NCBI GenBank assembly: GCA_023422975.1
Contig: JAFAGF010000076.1
Coordinates: 1-11,800, forward strand
Direction of reading: 5' to 3'
Length of the DNA: 11,800 nucleotides
DNA from: Pseudomonadota bacterium
Lineage (GTDB): Bacteria > Pseudomonadota > Gammaproteobacteria > Burkholderiales > Burkholderiaceae_C
The notes under the pieces are model-generated. The model made no database searches and was not told the origin of the DNA. It saw only the letters and a list, made by a program, of their open reading frames with translations. This document shows positions 5,893 through 11,800 of this stretch, piece by piece (position 1 is the stretch's first letter; every line of letters begins with the position of its first letter). The translations under genes were made by a program, and so were the position numbers.

Positions 5893-7146
5893 ATGGCTGA
5901 AATCAAGAACTATTCCATTAACTTCGGTCCACAGCACCCGGCAGCGCACGGCGTGCTGCGTTTGGTGTTGGAGCTGGACGGTGAAGTGGTGCAGCGTGCA
6001 GACCCGCACGTGGGTCTGCTGCACCGAGCCACTGAGAAGCTGGCCGAACACAAGACCTATATCCAGTCGTTGCCTTATATGGATCGGCTGGACTATGTGT
6101 CCATGATGAGCAACGAGCACGCATACTGCTTGGCCATCGAAAAGCTGTTGGGCATTGAAGTGCCTAAGCGTGCGCAGTACATCCGTGTGATGTTCAGCGA
6201 AATCACTCGTGTGATGAATCACCTGATGTGGCTGGGTTCAAACGGTATGGACTGCGGTGCATCTACGGTGTTGATGTGGACCTTCCGCGAGCGTGAAGAT
6301 CTGTTTGACATGTACGAGGCGGTCTCCGGTGCGCGTATGCACGCGGCGTATTTCCGCCCGGGTGGTGTCTACCGTGATCTGCCTGACACCATGCCTCAGT
6401 TCAAGGCCAGCAAGGTGCGCAATGCTAGGGGTATTGAAAAACTGAATGCCAACCGCCAAGGTTCGCTGCTGGACTTTATCGAAGACTTCACCAACCGTTT
6501 CCCTAAGTGCGTGGATGAATACGAGTATCTGCTTACAGATAATCGCATCTGGAAGCAGCGTATGGTGGGCATCGGTGTGATCGCGCCTGAGCGTGCGCTG
6601 AACATGGGCTTTACCGGACCCATGCTGCGCGGCTCTGGCATTGCGTGGGACTTGCGCAAGAAGCAGCCCTACGAGATCTACGACGAGCTCGACTTTGATA
6701 TCCCCGTGGGCAAGACCGGCGACTGCTACGACCGCTACTTGGTGCGTGTGGCTGAAATGCGCCAGTCCAATGAATTGATCAAGCAGTGTGTGAAGTGGTT
6801 GCGTGCCAACCCTGGCCCTGTCATTACAGAAAATACCAAGGTGGCGCCACCGGCCCGTGAGGACATGAAGTCCAATATGGAGTCGCTGATTCACCACTTC
6901 AAGTTGTTTACCGAGGGCTTCAAGGTGCCTGAAGGTGAAACCTACGCTGCGGTGGAGCACCCCAAGGGTGAGTTTGGTATTTATCTGGTGAGCGATGGTG
7001 CCAATAAGCCTTATCGCCTGAAGATTCGTGCCCCTGGCTTCGCCCACCTGGCGATGATGGACGAAGTGGTCAGCGGCCACATGTTGTCCGACGTGGTGGC
7101 CGTCATCGGCACCATGGATATCGTGTTCGGAGAGATTGACCGATGA
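5893..7146 (+). CDS. nuoD: NADH-quinone oxidoreductase subunit D
   Basis: The 49-kDa subunit, related to the large subunit of NiFe hydrogenases, which forms the quinone pocket beside cluster N2. From ATG 5893 it has 417 residues, the usual length in this group. Motifs in order: [14 protein letters not shown] (10-23) with H19, [14 protein letters not shown] (39-52), [12 protein letters not shown] (61-72) with Y68, and [13 protein letters not shown] further on. H19 and Y68 have the same spacing as the quinone-binding His38/Tyr87 pair of Thermus Nqo4. The start is uncertain: ATG 5887 (two residues longer) and TTG 5884 are in frame, and none has a close Shine-Dalgarno sequence. MAEIKNY is chosen from family resemblance. 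The stop overlaps nuoE. Confidence 0.97.
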   Translation: MAEIKNYSINFGPQHPAAHGVLRLVLELDGEVVQRADPHVGLLHRATEKLAEHKTYIQSLPYMDRLDYVSMMSNEHAYCLAIEKLLGIEVPKRAQYIRVMFSEITRVMNHLMWLGSNGMDCGASTVLMWTFREREDLFDMYEAVSGARMHAAYFRPGGVYRDLPDTMPQFKASKVRNARGIEKLNANRQGSLLDFIEDFTNRFPKCVDEYEYLLTDNRIWKQRMVGIGVIAPERALNMGFTGPMLRGSGIAWDLRKKQPYEIYDELDFDIPVGKTGDCYDRYLVRVAEMRQSNELIKQCVKWLRANPGPVITENTKVAPPAREDMKSNMESLIHHFKLFTEGFKVPEGETYAAVEHPKGEFGIYLVSDGANKPYRLKIRAPGFAHLAMMDEVVSGHMLSDVVAVIGTMDIVFGEIDR

Positions 7147-7634
7147 TTACTGAAGCGACCAAGGCGCGTTTTGCGCGTGAAGTGGCCAAGTACCCAGCCG
7201 ACCAAAAGCAGTCTGCAGTGATGGCATGTTTGTCTATCGCGCAGCAAGAGCTGGGTTGGGTAACGCCTGAGAGCGAGGCAGTGATTGCCGAAGTGTTGGA
7301 CATGCCTCAGATCGCTGTGCACGAAGTCACAACGTTCTACAACATGTACAACCAAAAGCCCGTGGGCAAGTACAAACTGAACGTGTGTACCAACCTGCCT
7401 TGCCAACTGCGTGATGGCTACAAGGCCTTGCACCACTTGGAATCCAAGTTGGGCATCAAGATGGGTGAGACCACGGCGGATGGCATGTTCACACTGCAAC
7501 AGTCCGAATGCTTGGGCGCTTGCGCTGATGCACCTGTGATGCTGGTCAACGACCGTTGCATGTGCAGCTTCATGAGCAACGAGAAGCTGGACGAATTGGT
7601 GGACGGCTTGCGCGCTGCGGAGGGTAAGGCATGA
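7143..7634 (+). CDS. nuoE: NADH-quinone oxidoreductase subunit E
   Basis: The 24-kDa subunit of the NADH-oxidising arm, with a thioredoxin-like fold carrying the [2Fe-2S] cluster N1a. The 163-residue product has an N-terminal helical domain (about 1-75, with [10 protein letters not shown] at 61-70) and the four ligands C82 and C87 in [12 protein letters not shown] plus C123 and C127 in [12 protein letters not shown]. The ATG overlaps the nuoD stop by four bases (ATGA), and GGAGA at 7129-7133 lies nine bases upstream, so translation is probably coupled. It works as a pair with NuoF, encoded next. Confidence 0.98.
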   Translation: MITEATKARFAREVAKYPADQKQSAVMACLSIAQQELGWVTPESEAVIAEVLDMPQIAVHEVTTFYNMYNQKPVGKYKLNVCTNLPCQLRDGYKALHHLESKLGIKMGETTADGMFTLQQSECLGACADAPVMLVNDRCMCSFMSNEKLDELVDGLRAAEGKA

Positions 7635-9004
7635 CCACCATCTTGAACAACCCCGCTGCCAACGATGTGCTGGTCAAGTTTGCTTCTTCGGGTACAGAAA
7701 CTTGCTTTCACGGCCGCCATATTGAGCCCCAAATCTACAAAGATTTGAATGGAGCTAACTGGGCGTTGAAAGACTATGAAGCGCGTGGCGGCTACCAAGC
7801 CCTGCGCAAGATCTTGGGCCTGGACGGCGGCGCCGGCATGACCCAAGATGAAGTCATTGCCACCGTTAAAGAGTCCGCGCTGCGCGGTCGTGGTGGTGCG
7901 GGCTTCCCATCGGGTTTGAAGTGGAGCTTCATGCCCCGCTCTTTCCCCGGTCAAAAGTACCTGGTGTGCAACTCGGACGAGGGCGAACCCGGCACTTGCA
8001 AGGACCGCGAAATCCTGATGCACAACCCCCATATCGTGATCGAAGGCATGGCGATTGCCGCGTTTGCGATGGGTATTAACGTGGGCTACAACTACATCCA
8101 CGGCGAAATCTTCCAAGCTTACGAGCGTTTTGAAGCCGCCTTGGAAGAAGCCCGCGCTGCTGGCTACTTGGGTGACAACATCATGGGTTCGAACTTCAGC
8201 TTCCAGCTGCATGGTCACCATGGTTTTGGCGCCTACATCTGCGGTGAAGAAACTGCGTTGCTGGAATCTTTGGAAGGCAAGAAGGGCCAGCCCCGCTTTA
8301 AGCCACCATTCCCCGCCAGCTTCGGTCTGTATGGCAAGCCCACCACCATCAACAACACCGAAACCTTTGCGGCGGTGCCTTGGATCATTCGCAATGGCGG
8401 CAACGCTTATTTGGAATGCGGCAAGCCTAACAACGGTGGCACCAAGATCTACTCGGTCAGCGGTGACGTGAACCTGCCCGGCAACTACGAAGTGCCCATG
8501 GGCACGCCCTTCAGCAAGCTGCTGGAGTTGGCGGGCGGCGTGCGCACCGGTCGCAAGCTCAAAGCGGTGATTCCTGGTGGTTCTTCCTCGCCTGTGCTGC
8601 CTGCGGACATCATCATGGAATGCACGATGGACTATGACTCCATCTCCAAAGCTGGTTCCATGCTGGGCTCGGGCGCTGTGATCGTGATGGACGATTCACG
8701 CGACATGGTCGAAAGCCTGCTGCGCCTGTCGTACTTTTATTCGCACGAGTCCTGTGGCCAGTGCACACCTTGCCGTGAAGGCACTGGTTGGCTGTGGCGC
8801 GTGGTCAAGCGTATTCAGGAAGGCGAAGGCCGCCCTGAAGACATTGAACTGCTGGACTCCGTATCCGTGAACATCATGGGTCGCACGATTTGTGCGCTGG
8901 GCGACGCCGCAGCCATGCCCGTGCGCGCCATGATCAAGCATTTCCGCCACGAGTTTGAAGCCAAGATTGCCGCGGCTGCGAAGTCGGGCTCTACAGCAGC
9001 CTGA
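7631..9004 (+). CDS. nuoF: NADH-quinone oxidoreductase subunit F
   Basis: The 51-kDa subunit that binds NADH and FMN and passes electrons to cluster N3. The 457-residue product shows the glycine-rich nucleotide segment [14 protein letters not shown] (85-98), the acidic loop [14 protein letters not shown] (114-127), [15 protein letters not shown] (202-216), and N3 ligands C375, C378, C381 in [14 protein letters not shown] plus C421 in RTICALGDA. The ATG overlaps the nuoE stop by four bases and has GGAGG at 7619-7623, seven bases upstream. All residues I would expect for FMN, NADH and N3 binding are present, so a working subunit is expected. Confidence 0.98.
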   Translation: MTTILNNPAANDVLVKFASSGTETCFHGRHIEPQIYKDLNGANWALKDYEARGGYQALRKILGLDGGAGMTQDEVIATVKESALRGRGGAGFPSGLKWSFMPRSFPGQKYLVCNSDEGEPGTCKDREILMHNPHIVIEGMAIAAFAMGINVGYNYIHGEIFQAYERFEAALEEARAAGYLGDNIMGSNFSFQLHGHHGFGAYICGEETALLESLEGKKGQPRFKPPFPASFGLYGKPTTINNTETFAAVPWIIRNGGNAYLECGKPNNGGTKIYSVSGDVNLPGNYEVPMGTPFSKLLELAGGVRTGRKLKAVIPGGSSSPVLPADIIMECTMDYDSISKAGSMLGSGAVIVMDDSRDMVESLLRLSYFYSHESCGQCTPCREGTGWLWRVVKRIQEGEGRPEDIELLDSVSVNIMGRTICALGDAAAMPVRAMIKHFRHEFEAKIAAAAKSGSTAA

Positions 9005-9024
9005 TCGCGAGAGGCGAGAGACAT

Positions 9025-11145
9025 ATGGTTGAAATTGAATTAGACGGCAAGAAGGTGGAAGCCACCCCCGGCAGCATGATCATGCATGCGGCTGAAAAGG
9101 CTGGCACCTACATTCCGCACTTTTGCTACCACAAGAAACTTTCCATTGCTGCCAACTGCCGCATGTGCTTGGTGGAAGTGGAAAAGGCACCCAAGCCACT
9201 GCCTGCCTGCGCGACGCCCGTCACGCAAGGCATGATCGTTCGCACCAAGAGCGAAAAGGCCATCAAGGCCCAGCAGTCGGTGATGGAGTTCTTGCTGATT
9301 AACCACCCCTTGGATTGCCCCATTTGCGACCAAGGCGGCGAATGCCAGTTGCAAGATTTGGCAGTGGGCTACGGCGGCACCTCTTCACGTTTTGAAGAAG
9401 AAAAGCGCGTGGTGGCACACAAGGATGTGGGCCCGCTGATCTCTATGGAAGAGATGAGCCGCTGCATCCACTGCACACGTTGCGTGCGCTTTGGCCAAGA
9501 AGTGGCCGGCGTGATGGAGCTGGGCATGATCCACCGCGGCGAGCACTCGGAAATCACCACCGTGGTGGGCGATACCGTGGACTCCGAGCTGTCGGGCAAC
9601 ATGATCGACCTGTGCCCCGTGGGCGCGTTGACCAGCAAGCCCTTCCGCTACAGCGCCCGTACGTGGGAACTGTCGCGCCGCAAGTCGGTGTCGCCCCACG
9701 ATTCGACCGGTGCCAACCTGATCGTTCAAGTCAAAAACCACAAGGTTATGCGCGTTGTTCCTTTCGAGAACGAAGCCATCAACGAGTGCTGGATTGCTGA
9801 CCGCGACCGCTTCTCCTACGAAGCGCTGAACAGTGACGAACGCCTGACACAACCCATGATCAAGCAGGGCGGTGAGTGGAAGACCGTGGACTGGCAAACC
9901 GCGTTGGAATACGTGGCCAATGGCCTCAAGCAAATCAAGGAACAGCACGGTGCGCAAAGCATTGGCGCCTTGGTCAGCCCCCACAGCACATTGGAAGAGT
10001 TGTTCTTGTCGGGCCAACTGCTGCGCGGCTTGGGCAGCGACAACATCGACTGGCGCCTGCGTAACGCCCAGTTCAACGCAGCAGAAGGCGTGCGTTGGTT
10101 GGGCACATCGATCGCTGAGCTGTCGGATCTGCAAGCCGCTTTGGTGGTGGGCTCTAACCTGCGCAAAGACCATCCGCTGTTTGCACAACGCATTCGCCAA
10201 GCCGCCAAGAAGGGCGCGCAAGTGTTTGCACTGAATGCCAAGGTGTACGACTGGGCCATGCCCGTGACCGCATCGGTGGTGGCAGCGCAAGACTGGGCAC
10301 AAGCACTGGCCGACGTGGCTGCCTCTGTGGCTGCTGCCAAGGGAGTGCAAGCGCCTGTGGATGGCCAAGGCAACGCAGAAGCCCAAGCGATTGCCCAAGC
10401 CCTGCTGGCTGGAGAGCGCAAGGCCGTGTTGCTGGGTAACGCTGCTGCACACCATGCACAAGCTGCTGAACTGCTGGCACTGGCCAACTGGATTGCGGAG
10501 CAAACCGGAGCCACCGTGGGCTACTTGACTGAAGCTGCCAACACCGTGGGTGCGCAGTGGGTGAAGGCTCAACCCCAAGCCAACGGTTTGAACGCAGCGC
10601 AAATGATTGCAGGTGGTTTGAAGGCGGCGATCTTACTGAACAACGAACCCGCATTTGATACCGCTGCTGGCCAGCAAGCGCTGCAGGGCTTGAACAAGTC
10701 CGAGATGGTGGTGACGCTCAGTCCCTTCAAGACCAACTTGGAGATCAGCGACGTGCTGCTGCCTATCGCTCCTTTCACCGAGACCTCCGGCTCCTTTGTG
10801 AATGCCGAAGGCCGTGTGCAAAGCTTCCACGCTGTGGTCAAGCCTTTGGCTGAAACCCGTCCCGCATGGAAGGTGTTGCGTGTATTGGCCAACTTGCTGG
10901 GCGTGCAAGGTGTGGATTACGAATCCTCGCAAGACGTGCTGGCAACCGCCATTGGCACTGGAACCAGCGAAGTGCCCGCCAACGTGCTGAGCAATGCCAC
11001 TCAGGTGGCTGCGCAAGTCAACGGCGGTGCTGTGACTGAGCCTGCCGTGGCAAGCATCTATCAACTGGACAGCATTGTCCGCCGTGCGACGTCGCTGCAA
11101 TTGACGGCGGATGCGCGCGAGGCACGACAGGGAGGTGCCGCATGA
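9025..11145 (+). CDS. nuoG: NADH-quinone oxidoreductase subunit G
   Basis: The 75-kDa subunit that carries electrons from N3 toward N2. The 706-residue product has an N-terminal ferredoxin domain with N1b ligands C34, C45, C48 and C62; a His/Cys segment with N5 ligands H94, C98, C101 and C107; N4 ligands C147, C150, C153 and C197; then a molybdopterin-oxidoreductase-like domain (about 215 to the end) without a catalytic role. The N7 cluster motif found in E. coli and Thermus is missing: of that region only C255 (NECWIADRD) remains. The length is near that of mitochondrial and alphaproteobacterial homologues and shorter than E. coli NuoG (about 908). GAGG at 9011-9014, ten bases before the ATG, is the likely ribosome binding site. 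Confidence 0.97.
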   Translation: MVEIELDGKKVEATPGSMIMHAAEKAGTYIPHFCYHKKLSIAANCRMCLVEVEKAPKPLPACATPVTQGMIVRTKSEKAIKAQQSVMEFLLINHPLDCPICDQGGECQLQDLAVGYGGTSSRFEEEKRVVAHKDVGPLISMEEMSRCIHCTRCVRFGQEVAGVMELGMIHRGEHSEITTVVGDTVDSELSGNMIDLCPVGALTSKPFRYSARTWELSRRKSVSPHDSTGANLIVQVKNHKVMRVVPFENEAINECWIADRDRFSYEALNSDERLTQPMIKQGGEWKTVDWQTALEYVANGLKQIKEQHGAQSIGALVSPHSTLEELFLSGQLLRGLGSDNIDWRLRNAQFNAAEGVRWLGTSIAELSDLQAALVVGSNLRKDHPLFAQRIRQAAKKGAQVFALNAKVYDWAMPVTASVVAAQDWAQALADVAASVAAAKGVQAPVDGQGNAEAQAIAQALLAGERKAVLLGNAAAHHAQAAELLALANWIAEQTGATVGYLTEAANTVGAQWVKAQPQANGLNAAQMIAGGLKAAILLNNEPAFDTAAGQQALQGLNKSEMVVTLSPFKTNLEISDVLLPIAPFTETSGSFVNAEGRVQSFHAVVKPLAETRPAWKVLRVLANLLGVQGVDYESSQDVLATAIGTGTSEVPANVLSNATQVAAQVNGGAVTEPAVASIYQLDSIVRRATSLQLTADAREARQGGAA

Positions 11146-11800
11146 TTGATCAACTCAAGATCGCAGGCGCAGGCCTGGTGGATGCGGTTTGGTGGACTGA
11201 TGTGGCGTGGCCAGTAATTTGGATTCTGCTGGGCATCATTGCCATCGTGGCACCTTTGATGATTGCTGTAGCGTATTTGACGCTGTGGGAGCGCAAGTTC
11301 TTGGGATGGATTCAGGTGCGCCCTGGTCCTAACCGGGTTGGGCCTTGGGGTTTGTTGCAGCCTATGGCTGACGGCTTGAAGCTGCTGACCAAAGAGTTGA
11401 TCATGCCTACGGTTGCAGCCAAGGGGCTCTTCTACGTGGGGCCAGTGATGGCGATCATGCCTGCACTGGCTGCGTGGGTGGCTGTGCCTTTTGGGCCGGA
11501 AGTGGCGTTAGCCAATGTGAATGCTGGTATTTTGCTGATTATGGCCATCACCTCGATTGAAGTGTATGGCGTGATCATTGCGGGCTGGGCGTCTAACTCC
11601 AAGTACGCTTTCTTGGGTGCGCTGCGTGCATCGGCGCAGATGATCAGCTATGAAATTGCCATGGGCTTTTGCTTCTTGGTTGTGATCATGGTGACTGGCA
11701 GCATGAACTTGACGCAAATCGTACTGAGCCAAGGGCAAGGGCAGTTTGCAGATATGGGTTTGAGCTTCCTGTCTTGGAACTGGTTGCCTTTGTTGCCTAT
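11142..11800 (+). CDS. nuoH: NADH-quinone oxidoreductase subunit H, partial
   Basis: Membrane subunit that joins the connecting arm to the proton-pumping arm and forms the entrance of the quinone channel. The frame is open from ATG 11142 to the window end: 219 whole codons plus two bases, roughly the first 60 percent of a protein usually near 350 residues. Diagnostic segments are [22 protein letters not shown] split over 47-68, [13 protein letters not shown] (73-85) and [20 protein letters not shown] (148-167) followed by ISYEIAMGF. Hydrophobic segments lie at about 22-46, 95-116, 128-148 and 172-187. The start overlaps the nuoG stop by four bases (ATGA), with GGAGG at 11131-11135, six bases upstream. 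The 3' part lies outside the window. Confidence 0.97.
   Translation, partial: MIDQLKIAGAGLVDAVWWTDVAWPVIWILLGIIAIVAPLMIAVAYLTLWERKFLGWIQVRPGPNRVGPWGLLQPMADGLKLLTKELIMPTVAAKGLFYVGPVMAIMPALAAWVAVPFGPEVALANVNAGILLIMAITSIEVYGVIIAGWASNSKYAFLGALRASAQMISYEIAMGFCFLVVIMVTGSMNLTQIVLSQGQGQFADMGLSFLSWNWLPLLP

Noticed and set aside
9385..10602. An open reading frame of about 400 codons on the minus strand opposite nuoG.
   Set aside because: Low-complexity His/Gln/Leu/Ala translation typical of the complement of a biased gene; no domain and no ribosome binding site pattern. The same applies to minus-strand frames at 5506-6222, 6238-7080 and 7418-8221.
1..11800. A hidden accessory or novel system (defence, phage, mobile element, CRISPR, toxin-antitoxin).
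   Set aside because: Every protein-coding stretch is a recognised housekeeping gene, gaps are short, and there are no transposase motifs, long direct repeats, integration duplications or spacer arrays.

Overview
The window is a stretch of core bacterial chromosome read entirely on the + strand. Protein signatures (an 88-residue S15, separate nuoC and nuoD genes, a short NuoG of 706 residues, a 119-residue NuoA), moderately high GC and the gene order point to a betaproteobacterium of the Burkholderiales, most likely a Comamonadaceae member. That placement is an inference from recognition, not from a search.

Layout. (1) 1-2873: rpsO (ribosomal protein S15), a strong intrinsic terminator, a structured leader, then pnp (polynucleotide phosphorylase) closed by a second strong terminator. 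(2) 2939-4139: tpiA (triosephosphate isomerase) and secG (Sec translocon subunit), 38 bases apart, followed by a stable hairpin with no T-tract. (3) 4214-4298: a complete tRNA-Leu gene, anticodon GAG, CCA end encoded. (4) 4371-11800: the first eight genes of the respiratory complex I operon, nuoA-B-C-D-E-F-G and the first part of nuoH, which runs off the window. Gaps are at most 31 bases and three junctions are 4-base ATGA overlaps, so this is one transcription unit with coupled translation.

How the genes work together. NuoE, NuoF and NuoG form the NADH-oxidising arm (FMN; iron-sulfur clusters N1a, N3, N1b, N4, N5). NuoB, NuoC and NuoD form the connecting arm with cluster N2 and the quinone pocket. 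NuoA and NuoH are membrane subunits. All expected cluster ligands are present; the extra N7 cluster motif of NuoG is absent. rpsO-pnp couples ribosome supply to RNA decay. secG and the tRNA are neighbours rather than functional partners of nuo.

I see no mobile element, CRISPR array, phage gene, foreign island or unknown protein family. No undescribed multi-gene system is supported. The signals worth a second look are RNA-level: a long-range foldable pnp leader with a second hairpin at the ribosome binding site, a hairpin between nuoC and nuoD that could bring a distant Shine-Dalgarno sequence closer to the nuoD start, a short reading frame ending just before the poorly led tpiA start, and the tRNA placed between secG and nuoA. 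No intergenic gap lacks annotation for more than 300 bases.
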